Below, piece by piece: positions 23,712 through 34,638 of a stretch of 64,000 nt of DNA. Positions within the stretch are counted from its first letter, which is position 1. The number at the start of each line of letters is the position of its first letter. The notes beneath the pieces are model-generated. The model was not told the origin of the DNA, ran no database searches, and worked only from the letters and a program-made list of their open reading frames with translations. The position numbers were made by a program, and so were the translations under genes. The DNA lies in assembly GCA_901538445.1 (NCBI GenBank), contig LR594586.1:62001-126000 (forward strand), in the 5' to 3' direction. Origin of the DNA: Gemmataceae bacterium (GTDB lineage: Bacteria > Planctomycetota > Planctomycetia > Gemmatales > Gemmataceae).

Positions 23712-25093
23712 GCAAACAAATCCTTGACCACGCGGCCGTACACGTCGGTGAGGCGGAAGTCGCGGCCCGCGTGACGGTACGTCAGTTTCTCATGGTCCAG
23801 GCCCAAAAGCCACAGGATCGTGGCGTGCAGGTCGTGCATGTGGACCTTATCCTTGACCGCGTGATACCCGAACTCGTCGGTCGCCCCGTGGACACACCCG
23901 CCCTTCACCCCGCCCCCGGCGAGCCACATCGTGAACCCCTGCGGGTTGTGGTCGCGGCCGTCCTTTCCCTGTGACACCGGCGTGCGGCCGAACTCGCCGC
24001 CCCAGACCACGAGCGTGTCCTTGAGGAGCCCGCGCTGCTTGAGGTCCGCGAGCAGCCCCGCGACCGGGCGGTCCGTCTCGCGGGCGTTGGCCTCGTGCTG
24101 GCGGATGTTGCCGTGCTGGTCCCACTTGAAGCTGTGCGACACCTGGATGTACCGCACCCCGGCCTCGGCGAAGCGGCGGGCCATGAGGCACTGGCGGGCG
24201 AAGTCGTCGGTCGGCTTCTCGCCGATGCCGTAGAGCTTCAGCGTGTCCTTCGACTCGTCGCGGAGGTCGGCGACCTTGGGCACCGCGGCCTGCATGCGGA
24301 ACGCGAGTTCGTAGCTGGCCGCGGTGGCTTCGAGGCGGTCGTCGGCTCCGGCGCGTGCGGCGTGCTCCTTGTTCAGCGCCTGCATGAAGTCGAGCTGCTG
24401 CCGCTGGAGTTCGGGCGGCAGGTCCGGGTGGTTGGCGTTCTTGATCTGGGCGCTCGACGCGGGCGTCCCGGCGGCCCCGATCGACGTACCCTGGAACGCG
24501 GCGGGGAGGAACGCGTTGCCGTAGTTCTGCGCGCCACCGTGGCCGCGGGTCGGGCACACGGTAACGAACCCGGGGAGGTTCTGGTTCTCGGTGCCGAGCC
24601 CGTAGGTCACCCAGCTCCCGACGCTCGGCCGCGACAGCGCGATGTCGCCGGTGTGGAGCTTCAGCACCGCCTGCCCGTGGCTCTGGCCTTCCGTGTGCAT
24701 GCTGTTGATCACGCACAGGTCATCAACGTGCTTCGCGGTCTCGGGGAACAGCTCGGAGACAGGAATTCCCGACTCGCCGTGCTTCTGGAACTTCCACAGC
24801 GGCCGCATGAGCTTGCGGGACACGGTCGTGCCCTTGGCCGGCTCGAACGGCAGTTCCTGCCCGTCGCGCTTCTCCAATTCGGGCTTATAGTCCCAGGTGT
24901 CCACCTGCGACGGCCCGCCGTGCATGAACACGAAGATGACGCGCTTGGCCTTCGCGGGGTGGTGCCCGGCCCGCGCCGCGAGCGTGTTGGCGCTCGCCCC
25001 CTCGCCGGCACGGGCGAGGAGGTCGAGGAACGCAAGGTAACCGAACCCCGCACCGGCCGACGCGGACCGGAGCATGTCACGACGGGAGAGCAT
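23708..25093 (-). CDS. DUF1501 protein, Tat-exported, 461 aa
   Basis: ATG start at 25093. The twin-arginine signal is [30 protein letters not shown]1501 signatures follow: [20 protein letters not shown], then a sulfatase/alkaline-phosphatase-like fold with [11 protein letters not shown] and [23 protein letters not shown] near 390 and [19 protein letters not shown]. These proteins are nearly always encoded beside DUF1549/DUF1553 proteins in planctomycetes, as here (29 bases apart). Exported; substrate unknown. Confidence 0.9.
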   Translation of the reverse strand: MLSRRDMLRSASAGAGFGYLAFLDLLARAGEGASANTLAARAGHHPAKAKRVIFVFMHGGPSQVDTWDYKPELEKRDGQELPFEPAKGTTVSRKLMRPLWKFQKHGESGIPVSELFPETAKHVDDLCVINSMHTEGQSHGQAVLKLHTGDIALSRPSVGSWVTYGLGTENQNLPGFVTVCPTRGHGGAQNYGNAFLPAAFQGTSIGAAGTPASSAQIKNANHPDLPPELQRQQLDFMQALNKEHAARAGADDRLEATAASYELAFRMQAAVPKVADLRDESKDTLKLYGIGEKPTDDFARQCLMARRFAEAGVRYIQVSHSFKWDQHGNIRQHEANARETDRPVAGLLADLKQRGLLKDTLVVWGGEFGRTPVSQGKDGRDHNPQGFTMWLAGGGVKGGCVHGATDEFGYHAVKDKVHMHDLHATILWLLGLDHEKLTYRHAGRDFRLTDVYGRVVKDLFA

Positions 25094-25122
25094 GGGGGAC
25101 TCCGACTCGGGGTGCGGGGAGG

Positions 25123-28056
25123 TCACTCGACGAAGCGGAACTCGCTGGACCCGAACACGGACAGGCACACGGCGGTCCACGCCGCGAGGTCCGGGTTCTT
25201 CGGCTTCTGGCCGGTGCCCAGCGACTCAATGGTCTTTCGGTACTCGGCGCGAAACCGCTCGGCCTCGGCCGCCTCGGTCTTCGTCGGCGACCGCCCAAGC
25301 GCCCGTCGGAACAGCAGGTCCAGGCGGTGCGCGTCGTCGGCCGACTCGCCCAGGAGCCGCTCGGCGGCGAGCCGGGCGTGGGTGTTCGCGAACGTGCTGT
25401 TCATCAGGTACAGTGCCTGCGTCGAGACGGTGGTCGCGTCGCGGCGGCCGTTCGACACGTCCGGGTCGGCGAAGTCGAACACCTCGAACACCGTCGGCAG
25501 GTCGTTGCGGATGACCGGCAGGAACACGGCCCGCTTCGTGAGCGGGTCGCTGTTGAACCCGCCCTTCGAGTCGTTCTCGATCACCTTCTCGGGCAGGTGC
25601 GACACGACCGGACCGCCGCCGCTCAGGTCGAGCTTGCCGGACACGGTCAGAATCGCGTCGCGGATCACCTCGGCCTCGACCCGGCGGCGGGTCGCGCGTC
25701 CGAACAGCCGGTTCTCGGGGTCGGCCTTCACCAGCCCGTCGCCGCCCCGGACCGAGAGTTGGTACACCCGGCTGGTGACGATCTCGCGGATCAGTTTCTT
25801 GTGCGACCAGCCGTGCTTGGTGAACTGCGTGGCGAGGTAGTCCAGCAGTTCGGGGTGGCTCGGCGGCTCACCCTGGGTGCCAAAGTTATCGACAGTCCGA
25901 ACGATGCCGTTGCCGAACAGGTGCATCCAAACGCGGTTCGCGGCGACGCGGGCGGTCAGCGGGTTGGCGTCGGACGCGATCCACTCGGCGAGCTGGAGCC
26001 GGCCGCTCTGGTCGGCCGGGAGCGCCGGCTGCGGGCCGAAGGTCGCGACCCGGAGGAACCCCCGCGGGGCCACGGGCCCGAGCTGCGCCGGGTTGCCGCG
26101 GATGTTGATGCGGGCGTCCTCGATCTTGTCCTCGTCGCGGACGGCCATCACCATCCGCGGCGGGGGCGGGGTCTCGGCCCGGAGCGCGGCGGCCCGCTCC
26201 TCCAGCGCCTTGAGCCGCGCCTGCTGCTCGGCCACGGCCGCCTTGACCTCGGGCGCGACCCCCATGCCCATCATCTCGGGGAGTCTGGCGAGTTCGCCCG
26301 CGGGCACGAACCGCACCGCGTCCACGATGACGTGCCCCTCGGTCCCCTTGGTCCCGATGGTGACTGACCCGTCGGTCCCGACCTTGAACTTGAACTTCCC
26401 GATCGAGTGGAAGAGGCCGTCGATCTCGGGCGACTTCGTTTGATCGACCGTGAGTTCCTTGACCTCGCCGTCGCAGGTCACGGTGACGGGGACGTTCTTG
26501 TCGCGGCCCTGGTTGGCGGTGAACGAGAGCAGCACCTCGTACTCGCCGGCCCGCGGGAGCTTCGGGGTGAAGGTCGCGGACTTCTCGCCCTTCCCGGCCT
26601 TGTCGTCGTGAACGTACCCGGCCCCCACATAGGGCTTGCTGAACGTCGAGGCCTTCCAGGTGCCGACGAACTTGGCCTCGGCGTCATCCACCGTGACCCC
26701 GAGCAGCGCGCCGGGGTTCCGCATCGTGGCCCGGTCCTGGCTCGTCGCGAGCAGCGCCTTCACCGCTTTCATCTCGTCCTGCACCTTCTTCAGCCGGGCC
26801 TCGTACAGTTTGCGGGCGGCGGCGACCTTCTCGGGCTCCGGGACGCCGAGCGGCCGGCGGATCCACCCGGAGACGAGCGGGTTGCCGAGCTTGAAGCCGT
26901 CGATTGTGCGGGTGCTCACGAAGATGCCGGCGAGTGCGTAGTAGTCGGCCGTCGGCACCGGGTCGAACTTGTGGTCGTGGCACCGGGCGCACCCGAGCGT
27001 GAGCCCCAGGAGCGCCTTGCCGACGGTGTCGATCTGCTCGTCGGCCACGTCGAACCGCTGCTTGAACTTGTCGCGCTCGGCGAGGATCTTCGGGCCGACG
27101 ACCAGGAACCCCGTCGCGACGAGCAGTTCGTCGCGCTCGTCATGGGTGCTGGCGGTGAGCAGGTCGCCGGCGAGTTGCTCGGTGACGAACCGGTTGAAGG
27201 GCTTGTCGGCGTTGAACGAGCGGACCACGTAATCGCGGTAGAGGTGGGCCTCGTGGAAGGTGAGGTTCTCGTCCTTCCCGTTGCTGTCGGCGTACCGGGC
27301 GAGGTCGAGCCAGTGTCGGCCCCACCGCTCACCGAACCGCGGACTGGCGAGGAGCCGGTCCACGAGCGCGGCGTACGCCGCGGGCGACGGGTCCTTCACG
27401 AACGCCTCGACGTCCTCGGGGGCGGGCGGAAGGCCGGTCAGGTCGATGAAGAGACGCCGCACGAGTGTCTGCGGATCGGCAGCAGGAGCCGCCGAGAGCC
27501 CCTGCTCCGCGAGTTTTCGGAGCACGAGTGCGTCAATCGGCGACTCCCCGCCCACCGCCGGCACCACGGGTGCCTTCACGGGGCGGAAGCTCCAGAACTG
27601 GCGTCCCTTCTCGATGTCGATGCCGGAGGGGACCGCGACCGCCCCCGTGCGCGGGTCCGGCGCGCCCATTTTCACCCACTTCTCGAAGTCCGCGATCACC
27701 TCGTCGGACAGCTTCCCCTTGGGGGGCATCGTCGAGACGCCGTCGCCGTGGAGCGCGAGGATCAGCGGGCTCTCGGTGGGCTTCCCGGGTGCGATCGCCT
27801 TTCCGGAATCGCCGCCCTTCAGGAGCCCGTCGCGGCTATCGACGAACAGGCCACCCTTCGGACCCTTCTTGGTCTCGGCGGAGTGGCACGAGTAGCACTC
27901 CTTGATCAGCACCGGCCGAATCTTGTTCTCGAAGAACGCGATCGCAGCCTTATCGGGCGGGGCCGACGCACCTGCGTTCGGGCTCTCGGCCCGTGCGGGC
28001 CGGACGTGTGTGCCGATGACCGCCAGAACGGAGAGTGCGATTGGGAGCCGTCGCAT
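25123..28056 (-). CDS. PSCyt1/DUF1549/DUF1553 protein with a golvesin-like domain, 977 aa
   Basis: ATG start at 28056, signal peptide to about residue 23 (PARA/ES). A cytochrome-c-type motif CYSCH lies at 54-58, then DUF1549 (about 170-380) containing a second CARCH at 356-360, a middle beta domain, and DUF1553 (about 690-950). The middle part (about 455-590) reads [19 protein letters not shown]...[11 protein letters not shown], the pattern of a golvesin/xanthan-lyase C-terminal-like carbohydrate-binding domain. Two CxxCH motifs suggest heme binding, although PSCyt1 heme has seldom been shown. Periplasmic; acts with the DUF1501 partner. Confidence 0.85.
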   Translation of the reverse strand: MRRLPIALSVLAVIGTHVRPARAESPNAGASAPPDKAAIAFFENKIRPVLIKECYSCHSAETKKGPKGGLFVDSRDGLLKGGDSGKAIAPGKPTESPLILALHGDGVSTMPPKGKLSDEVIADFEKWVKMGAPDPRTGAVAVPSGIDIEKGRQFWSFRPVKAPVVPAVGGESPIDALVLRKLAEQGLSAAPAADPQTLVRRLFIDLTGLPPAPEDVEAFVKDPSPAAYAALVDRLLASPRFGERWGRHWLDLARYADSNGKDENLTFHEAHLYRDYVVRSFNADKPFNRFVTEQLAGDLLTASTHDERDELLVATGFLVVGPKILAERDKFKQRFDVADEQIDTVGKALLGLTLGCARCHDHKFDPVPTADYYALAGIFVSTRTIDGFKLGNPLVSGWIRRPLGVPEPEKVAAARKLYEARLKKVQDEMKAVKALLATSQDRATMRNPGALLGVTVDDAEAKFVGTWKASTFSKPYVGAGYVHDDKAGKGEKSATFTPKLPRAGEYEVLLSFTANQGRDKNVPVTVTCDGEVKELTVDQTKSPEIDGLFHSIGKFKFKVGTDGSVTIGTKGTEGHVIVDAVRFVPAGELARLPEMMGMGVAPEVKAAVAEQQARLKALEERAAALRAETPPPPRMVMAVRDEDKIEDARINIRGNPAQLGPVAPRGFLRVATFGPQPALPADQSGRLQLAEWIASDANPLTARVAANRVWMHLFGNGIVRTVDNFGTQGEPPSHPELLDYLATQFTKHGWSHKKLIREIVTSRVYQLSVRGGDGLVKADPENRLFGRATRRRVEAEVIRDAILTVSGKLDLSGGGPVVSHLPEKVIENDSKGGFNSDPLTKRAVFLPVIRNDLPTVFEVFDFADPDVSNGRRDATTVSTQALYLMNSTFANTHARLAAERLLGESADDAHRLDLLFRRALGRSPTKTEAAEAERFRAEYRKTIESLGTGQKPKNPDLAAWTAVCLSVFGSSEFRFVE

Positions 28057-28182
28057 CGGGGCAACTCCGGGCGGCGGGACGGGTGGGGGGAAGCGTCGCG
28101 CCACCAGTCAAGAGCCCAACCCCGCGCGCTTGGACGTCCGATTTTCCCGCGCGGGGTGGTCCCGCCGCTCCCGCGCCCCGGG

Positions 28183-29112
28183 TCACACGTCGCACAACTT
28201 CACGGCCTGCTTCAAGCCGGCGAGCGGGTCGCGGGTCGGGATGAACTCCTGGCCGACGTAGCCCGTGTAGCCGATGTCGATGAGCTTCTTCATCACGGCC
28301 GGGTAGTTGACCTCCTGGTTCTCGTCGAGTTCCCCGCGGCCGGGGACGCCGGCCGTGTGGACGTGCCCGATGACGTCCTTGTTCTGCTCGATGCGGCGGA
28401 TCAGGTCACCGTGCATGAGCTGGACGTGGTAGATGTCAAACAGCAGCTTGATCCGCGGCGAGCCGACCTTGCGGAGGACCGAGGACACGAAGTCGAGGTC
28501 GTCGCCCTGGTAGCCCGGGTGCCCCTTCATCGGGTCGGAACTGTCGCGGGTGTTGAGGTGTTCGACGCAGACGGTGACGCCCTTCTTCTCCGCGTGCCGG
28601 GCGAGTTCCTTGAGCCCTTTCACGCAGTTGGCGAAGGCGTCGTCCTGGGTGATTGCGGCCGACTTGGGGTCGTCGGGGTTGGTCCACTTGTATCCAACGA
28701 ACGCGATCACGCTCGGGAACTTCGCGTCGGCGCAGGCGTCGATGGTCTTGCCGGTCCGCTCGATGATCTCGGCGTGGAACTGAGTATTGTTGAACCCGCG
28801 CATGAACGGGGCACCGGGCATGCCGTTGGGGGCGATCGCGCACACGAGGCCGTGCTTCTTGATGGTGTCCCAGGTTTCGGGACCGGCGAGTTCGACCGAC
28901 GGGCACCCGAGCCCCTTGGCGACCTCACACGTTTTGTCGATGGACCACTTGTCGCCGCGGGCGTTGAAGCACCAGAACACGACGGACTGCTTGACGCGAC
29001 CCTTGAGGTTGGGGTCTTCCTCGGCCCTGGTGCGCTCAGAGAGAGAAGACGCGACCAGTGCGGCGGAGGTCACGGTGCCGACACTTTTGAGAAAGATCCG
29101 GCGGCTTGACAT
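28183..29112 (-). CDS. Hydroxypyruvate-isomerase-like TIM-barrel protein, Tat-exported, 309 aa
   Basis: ATG start at 29112. The twin-arginine leader is SSRRIFLKSVGTVTSAALVASS. The rest is a xylose-isomerase-like TIM barrel of the hydroxypyruvate isomerase group: VEHLNTRDSS, LLFDIYHVQLMHGD, IGHVHTAGVPGRGE and YTGYVGQEFIP carry the expected Glu, Asp, His and Glu metal ligands. Sugar or ketoacid isomerase or epimerase activity on an exported substrate is likely. First gene of the minus-strand unit ending at 22306. Confidence 0.85.
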   Translation of the reverse strand: MSSRRIFLKSVGTVTSAALVASSLSERTRAEEDPNLKGRVKQSVVFWCFNARGDKWSIDKTCEVAKGLGCPSVELAGPETWDTIKKHGLVCAIAPNGMPGAPFMRGFNNTQFHAEIIERTGKTIDACADAKFPSVIAFVGYKWTNPDDPKSAAITQDDAFANCVKGLKELARHAEKKGVTVCVEHLNTRDSSDPMKGHPGYQGDDLDFVSSVLRKVGSPRIKLLFDIYHVQLMHGDLIRRIEQNKDVIGHVHTAGVPGRGELDENQEVNYPAVMKKLIDIGYTGYVGQEFIPTRDPLAGLKQAVKLCDV

Positions 29113-29306
29113 CAATGAACTCCTGGGAGGGGTTGAGGTGATAGTATACCTTCGGGGGACATGCGAAGGACACCGACACACCTCCGCGAACGCCCCCGGC
29201 TGATCCCACCGCGGAGCGAGGGGCGCGGTGGGCATGAGAAATGTGGGTGTCTTGCTCTTGTCGGAACCCGCGTGTCGGTTTAAAAAATGACAATGCTTCT
29301 TGAGAT

Positions 29307-29378
29307 TCCCCGATAGCTCAATGGTAGAGCAACCGGCTGTTAACCGGTTTGTTGTAGGTTCGAGTCCTACTCGGGGAG
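29307..29378 (+). tRNA. tRNA-Asn (GUU)
   Basis: Cloverleaf read directly. The acceptor stem TCCCCGA (29307-29313) pairs with TCGGGGA (29371-29377), discriminator G. D arm GCTC/GAGC. Anticodon stem ACCGG/CCGGT with loop CTGTTAA, anticodon GTT. T arm GTAGG TTCGAGT CCTAC. CCA is not encoded. 72 bases. Confidence 0.95.
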
Positions 29379-29423
29379 CTTTCTGTCCGGTTACGGAACT
29401 TCGGCACAAACGGGTTAACGGCG

Positions 29424-29450
29424 CACCCCGGGAGTCTGACCCCCGGGGTG
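29424..29450. terminator. Hairpin downstream of tRNA-Asn
   Basis: CACCCCGGG (29424-29432) pairs with CCCGGGGTG (29442-29450), a 9-bp GC stem with a 9-base loop. It lies 46 bases after the tRNA. Only a weak T-rich stretch follows, so termination is likely but not certain. Confidence 0.5.
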
Positions 29451-29530
29451 TTGCCATTTCCCCCTGGAATTCCAATCATTTCGCGGTCCCGCGGACGCTC
29501 GTCAAAGTCTCGGGTTCGAAAGAGATCACT

Positions 29531-29571
29531 CGGGGTCCGAGCGCAACCCCAGGGGTTACACTCGGACCCCG
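29531..29571. repeat. Nested inverted repeat between converging genes
   Basis: The outer arms CGGGGTCCGAG (29531-29541) and CTCGGACCCCG (29561-29571) enclose a second perfect stem AACCCC/GGGGTT (29545-29557). It sits between the tRNA and the 3' end of the 861-aa gene, so a bidirectional terminator is one reading. The nested double stem is unusual. Confidence 0.55.
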
Positions 29572-29678
29572 AACGTCTCCCCGAAAAACTCTCAGCGTCT
29601 CGCACCCGAGACGGACACGCCGGTTAACAACTTCCGCCTCTGCAAGGGCAGACCGAAACCCCCGAAAACGGGAGGACC

Positions 29679-32264
29679 TCAGGGCACCACTCCAGGCCCG
29701 ACCTGGGGGCCGTAGCCGTCGCGGTACCGTTGTCGCCACAACGCGGTCTTGGCCCTGTCCCCGACACGTTCCGCGTACGCGATGGTGGGCACAATCGCCC
29801 ACTCCGCCCCGGTCTCTTCGGCCGCCTTTTCCGCGTACCTCAGAGCCGTCGCGGGATCCTTCCGGCGGCTGTAGACCTCCGCGATGAGAACCCTCATTCG
29901 CGCGATTTCGAACGTCTTGTTCTGGTACTTCAGTCGCTCCTCCATCACCGCCAGCATCTTTGTCTCATCCATCCGGATCACGCGGTAGATTTCCGCAATC
30001 CCCAGGAAGCAGCGGTTCTCCGGAGACAGCTTCGCGGCGGCACGGAACAGACGCTCCGCTTCAACGGGCCGTGCGAGATCGAGGTATTTCTGCCCCAGCG
30101 CCGCAAGCACGGCTGGGTGCCCGGCGAACTCCTTCTCCCACGCCCCGGCCTCACCCTCCGCCCTCTCCCAATCGGCGCCGATCAGGTGGAACCGCACGTG
30201 TGGGGAGCGCGGACTGACCGCCAGGTACCGATCGAGATCAGCCCGGAGTTCGTCCGGCCCCAGCATTTGGGCCCGGGTCCGGAAGTCCTGATCGATGTGG
30301 TCGGCGTGCGACAGCGCGGTCGCGCGTCCGGGGTGAAAGTCGTAGACCTGCACCTGGCCCCCCAGCCACCGGCCCCAACCACCGAACTGAATCTCGGACT
30401 TCGGAAGCAGGTCCGCCGCGGCCCACGACGTGTCGACCGCTCGCGGGTCGAACCGGGCGGCCCGGAGGTTCCTCTCGGGGTGGTCCTCCAGAAATGGGAG
30501 GGCCTTTCGAAGCGCCTCGTCCCCGGCAGCCGGCCGGGGCGGACGGCGTACGTCGAACAACGTCAGCCGGTGGTCGAGCTGCCGGGCCCGCTCCGCTCGA
30601 ACGAGGGCCGCGAGTGCCGCGAGCGACGGTTCGCCCGGGCCGCCCGCGGCGTCCAGCGCGCGCAGCGCGGTCCGTTCGGCCACCGCGTCGCCACTGCGGA
30701 CCTTTCCCAGGCCCGCGGCCGCGGCCGCGGGAAGCTCGGACAACCCGCCCAGTCGGTCCGCGATCAGGTTCGAGAGCAGTCGGGGAGACTCCTCGGTCAT
30801 CAACGCCAACCGATCATTCCCGGAGTGCAAGGTGACTTCGTCGTACACCCGCAGGCAGTCGCGGTGCTGCTGCAGGAGCTCCAGGCCGATACCTTCCGGG
30901 TGCACCCGCGTGTAGTCGTTGCTGGCTGACGTGTAGCGGAGAACGTCGGCGATCGGACCGACCTCGTCGCCCGGCAGCGCCTTGAGAGCGACGTGGTCGA
31001 AGCGGCACGCGGGCTCGACCACCCGGGCCCACGGCGGCGGGTTGGCCCCGGCGGATTTGGCCTGGTCCAGCGCCTGTCTGTGGAGCCCCACGAGGCACAA
31101 CGTGTACGCGAGCGCCCACGGCGCGGCCGGGGCCTTGCGCGCGACCGCCCGGTACGCGTACAGCAGCCCCCGGGCCTTGAACGACTTGTGGCTCGCGACG
31201 TCGAGGTGCTCCGTCAGGAGACCTAGTGTCGCGTACCCCCGGGCCAGGTCCGTGAGGAGCAGCGGCGATTCACCACCGGAACGGATCGTCGCGTGGAGCG
31301 CGCGAACCGCCGCGAGGAGCTCGAAGTAGTTGACCGCCCTGAGCCCCACTTCAACGTCCGCCGGGGCCCTCGCGTCCGACACCCTGGCGGGCACCCGCGC
31401 CGCGTTGGTCTCCTTGGCGAGGGCGTCGGCGAGCGACCCGCGGGCGGCCACCTCCAGGGCGGTCGCGAGCGCCGCGTAGTCCAGAACCGTCGACTCCGCG
31501 AGCGGGAGGTCGAGGTGCCACGCGACGCGCTTCGCGCCGCCGTCCACGACCGAGAGCGTTGCGGTCGCGGACCGACCGGTGTACACGACCCACGCCAACT
31601 CGAACGTGCGTGTCGGGGTTCGTCCCGCGAGGTCGCCGGGTGGCTCCCGGAGGACGGCGTCCCGGGTGCCCGCACCGAACTCCTCCCGCGCCGACATCGA
31701 CAGCGCCTGCCGGGCGAGTTCTCGGGCGAGCAGACCGCGGTGCGGGCCCGGGCGCGGCGGGTAGGGCTCGGTCGGCACATCGAGGACTATCAACGGCGGG
31801 GCACCGGCGGCGGCCGGGTACCAGCGGACGAGTGTTCGGTTCGGGGCGTCGGGGGGTTCGTTCCGCCGCTTCCGCGGGGGCAGCACGGGCCAGTCCGCGT
31901 CGATCTCTGCCGCGGGGCCCTGGGGGTCGAGTTTCGGCGGCTCGGGCCTGGGCGGGGCGGCCTTCGGGGGCACCGACTTCGGCGGCTCGTTTTTCGCGGG
32001 AACGGTGACCGGGGGCTTCCAAGGTTTCGGGCCGGCCGGCCCCTCCGGTGCGGGTTGGACGTCGCCCCTGGCCGCGGGTTCGATCGGCCGGTCGCCCTTG
32101 CGCGTGACGAGCACCAGCCCGATCACCACAAGCGTAAGGGCACCGATCCCGACAGCGACCCACGCCCAGACTGGCACCGATCGCGGCGGGGCCTTGCGCT
32201 TCTTCTTCCGCTTCTGCGGCCGCACCGGGCGGCCCTCGACCTCGTCCCCGTCGTCACGTGGCAT
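29679..32264 (-). CDS. Membrane-anchored large protein with TPR-like C-terminus, 861 aa
   Basis: ATG start at 32264. A very basic N-terminus (PQKRKKKRKAPPRSV) is followed by one membrane helix at about 31-53 (AWVAVGIGALTLVVIGLVLV), a Pro-rich linker (about 60-145), and a long mostly helical body. The C-terminal ~200 residues have TPR-like pairs (GHPAVLAALGQKYLDLARPVEAERLFRAAAKLSPENRCFLGIAEIY). Likely extracytoplasmic with a scaffold role. No enzyme motif is seen. Confidence 0.65.
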   Translation of the reverse strand: MPRDDGDEVEGRPVRPQKRKKKRKAPPRSVPVWAWVAVGIGALTLVVIGLVLVTRKGDRPIEPAARGDVQPAPEGPAGPKPWKPPVTVPAKNEPPKSVPPKAAPPRPEPPKLDPQGPAAEIDADWPVLPPRKRRNEPPDAPNRTLVRWYPAAAGAPPLIVLDVPTEPYPPRPGPHRGLLARELARQALSMSAREEFGAGTRDAVLREPPGDLAGRTPTRTFELAWVVYTGRSATATLSVVDGGAKRVAWHLDLPLAESTVLDYAALATALEVAARGSLADALAKETNAARVPARVSDARAPADVEVGLRAVNYFELLAAVRALHATIRSGGESPLLLTDLARGYATLGLLTEHLDVASHKSFKARGLLYAYRAVARKAPAAPWALAYTLCLVGLHRQALDQAKSAGANPPPWARVVEPACRFDHVALKALPGDEVGPIADVLRYTSASNDYTRVHPEGIGLELLQQHRDCLRVYDEVTLHSGNDRLALMTEESPRLLSNLIADRLGGLSELPAAAAAGLGKVRSGDAVAERTALRALDAAGGPGEPSLAALAALVRAERARQLDHRLTLFDVRRPPRPAAGDEALRKALPFLEDHPERNLRAARFDPRAVDTSWAAADLLPKSEIQFGGWGRWLGGQVQVYDFHPGRATALSHADHIDQDFRTRAQMLGPDELRADLDRYLAVSPRSPHVRFHLIGADWERAEGEAGAWEKEFAGHPAVLAALGQKYLDLARPVEAERLFRAAAKLSPENRCFLGIAEIYRVIRMDETKMLAVMEERLKYQNKTFEIARMRVLIAEVYSRRKDPATALRYAEKAAEETGAEWAIVPTIAYAERVGDRAKTALWRQRYRDGYGPQVGPGVVP

Positions 32265-32301
32265 GAACGCGATCCTCTTCTGGTCTCGGCTGCCCGCCCG
32301 G

Positions 32302-34398
32302 TTACGGCTTGATCCGCTTCAGGGCCTGTTTCGCGGCGAGCCGCACGGCCTCGTCCGGGGAGGTCAGCAACTTCTCGACGGCCGGCAGCGACGGAACCGC
32401 GTCCGCTCCCATCCAGACGAGACAGCGGATGAGTTCCACCTGGACGTAGACGTTAGTGTCGTCCAGCCGCTTGGCGAGTTGGATCGCGAGCGACTTCCGG
32501 GCGTCGGGCCAGAGGTCGAGTTGCATCGCGTGCCGCGCGGAGGAATGAGGTGACGGCCCGGCGACCACCCCGGCGAGTTGTTCGGTGAAGACCTGCGCCG
32601 GGTTGAACCGCTTCCGCGCGAACTCTGCGGCCTCGCGGAGCCCCTGCTCGTTCGGCCCGAAGCCACGCTCGATCGCATCGAGGACCGCCCCGCCCTCCTT
32701 CACGTCCGTGCCGCCGACCGCATAAATTCGATACCGCCGGACGAGCGGCGTTCCCGGCGCCTGGGCCAACTCAAAGACCTTCTTGGCGTCGTCACCGGTC
32801 ACACCCCCGATCACGAGGATCGCGTTCCCGGCCTGTGTCAGGTCCGGGTAGGTGGCCATCGCCTTGATCAGGTCCGGGACGGCTTCTCGGGCGCGGTACC
32901 CGAGGTGGGCCAGTGCGGTCGCGCACAGGGTGCGGACGAGCGGGTCCTCGTCCCCGAGCCCCTTCCGGAGTTCGGTCAGCGCGGGGAGGGCGTCCAGTTC
33001 CATCCTCTCGAGGGCGCCGAAGCACAGCTGCCGGGCCTTCGCATCGGCACCTTTCAGCCCGTCGAGGAGCGCGGGGACCGCCTTCGGGCCCATCGCCGCG
33101 ATGATGCCGCTCACGCTGGGGTTGTTGCTGACCGTGTTCGGCCGGGGCGGCGGGAACCGGGCGTTGAGGGCCAGGAGGTCGGGGATCAGCACGACCCCGT
33201 CCTCGCCGAGCCGGCTCACCGAGGGGAGGGCCTTGACGGCGACGTTGAGGTCCTTGCTCCGCAGTTGCTCGGCGGTGTCGGCGGCGCTCGTGCCGACCGC
33301 CGCGATGACCTCGTTCACGGCCATTCGCACGCCGAGGTCCCTATCGGCCGCGAGCGGCTTGACGCGCTTCACCGTCTCCGCGGGGTCCGCGACCCCGGCC
33401 TTGGTCAGTGCACGCAGCGCGGTCAGCCGGGTGCCGGGTGTCCCGTCACCCAACAGCTCGAACAACTTCGGCAGGGCAGGTTTCGCACCCTCACCCGCCC
33501 CACCCAGTGCCAAAATGAGGAGCTGCTTGGTGTCGGGGGACTCGGCCCTATCGATCGCGGCGATTAGTTCCGGGATGTACTTCACGACGCCGCTCCCCGC
33601 TACCGTCAGGGCGGTCACCGACGCCGACCGCACGTCCGCGTCCGCGGAGCTCAGCCCCTCGAGGAGGATGGGGACGAGCGGGCCGGTTTCGTTGAGCTTG
33701 GTCAGTTGCTGGGTCACCCCGGACCGGACGAACGGGTCCGGGTGCGCCGCGGCCGCGCGGAGCGCGGCCACGTCCGCGTCGCTCCAGGTGTTCCGCCGCT
33801 GGTCGCGACCGTTGAGCGACATCACGGTCTTCTTGCGCACCTCGGGGTCGTCGCTCGACAGCCCCAGCGCCAGCACCCCCGCGCCGCCGGTCTTGAAGTA
33901 GGCCGTGGCGGCCCGGGAGCGCACCTTCTCCTCGCGGTGCGCCAAGAAGGCCTTCGCCTGATCGTCCGCGCCGAGCGCGACCAGGGCCTCCACGGCCTCG
34001 GCGGTCAGAGCGGGGTCGTTCGCGGCCCTCTCGAGGGCCGCCGCGGCCCGGCGCGAGCCCTTCGCGAGTTTGCCGAGCGAGTCGGCCGCGCCGCGCCGCA
34101 CGCTCGCGAGTTCGTCGGTGTCGCCCAGGACGTCGACCAGGGCCGCGAGTGCGAGCTTCTGGGGCGGCTTGGCGTTCCCCAGCGCGTAGGCCGCGGCGAG
34201 GCGCACGGCCGGGACGGGGTCCTCCCGCAGCCGGTCGACCAGTGCGCCGGTAAGCGCGGGGTCGATCGGGCCCGGGACCATCAATCGCTGGACCGTCTTC
34301 AAACGAACCGCGGCGTCCGGACTCTGAAGGTCATCGGAGTCCCCCGCACACGCGATCGTGCCGCAGAACACGAATAGGACGGCGCCAAGACGTTTCAT
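32302..34398 (-). CDS. Secreted HEAT-repeat protein, 698 aa
   Basis: ATG at 34398 with a signal peptide (MKRLGAVLFVFCGTIACAG). The rest is built of ~35-residue HEAT/PBS-lyase-type repeats, such as DPVPAVRLAAAYALGNA, DPFVRSGVTQQLTKL, DLGVRMAVNEVIAAVG, DPLVRTLCATALAHLGYRA and DEAVRLAAKQALKRI at the end. HEAT solenoids are protein-binding scaffolds. Common in planctomycetes. It ends 37 bases from the start of the 861-aa gene, so the two may be co-transcribed. Confidence 0.8.
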   Translation of the reverse strand: MKRLGAVLFVFCGTIACAGDSDDLQSPDAAVRLKTVQRLMVPGPIDPALTGALVDRLREDPVPAVRLAAAYALGNAKPPQKLALAALVDVLGDTDELASVRRGAADSLGKLAKGSRRAAAALERAANDPALTAEAVEALVALGADDQAKAFLAHREEKVRSRAATAYFKTGGAGVLALGLSSDDPEVRKKTVMSLNGRDQRRNTWSDADVAALRAAAAHPDPFVRSGVTQQLTKLNETGPLVPILLEGLSSADADVRSASVTALTVAGSGVVKYIPELIAAIDRAESPDTKQLLILALGGAGEGAKPALPKLFELLGDGTPGTRLTALRALTKAGVADPAETVKRVKPLAADRDLGVRMAVNEVIAAVGTSAADTAEQLRSKDLNVAVKALPSVSRLGEDGVVLIPDLLALNARFPPPRPNTVSNNPSVSGIIAAMGPKAVPALLDGLKGADAKARQLCFGALERMELDALPALTELRKGLGDEDPLVRTLCATALAHLGYRAREAVPDLIKAMATYPDLTQAGNAILVIGGVTGDDAKKVFELAQAPGTPLVRRYRIYAVGGTDVKEGGAVLDAIERGFGPNEQGLREAAEFARKRFNPAQVFTEQLAGVVAGPSPHSSARHAMQLDLWPDARKSLAIQLAKRLDDTNVYVQVELIRCLVWMGADAVPSLPAVEKLLTSPDEAVRLAAKQALKRIKP

Positions 34399-34638
34399 AG
34401 CCACGCACGTGCGGTTGGTGGACAGCTGAGAAGGTGTATCCTCGGGGTGCCCGACACGCGGGTCAACAGGAAATCCGAGGTCTCGCACGTGGTATGTACC
34501 ACTCGCCCCGTTTTGCGTTCCAGCTCCCGACACTTCGCGTGTGTTCCGTGTAGTTAACAGGTAGAGCCTTCTTCCTGCCAGACAGCCGCCGGTCGCCGAG
34601 CGAAGGTCGCTGTGGGCCCACCCCTCCGAGGTGCCCAC
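34399..34638. other. Intergenic region, left border zone of element 2
   Basis: No gene seen. It contains the promoter region of the HEAT gene (minus strand) and, toward the right, the start signals of element 2. No terminal repeat matching the right border (48760-48985) was found by eye, so the exact left end is not fixed. Confidence 0.4.
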
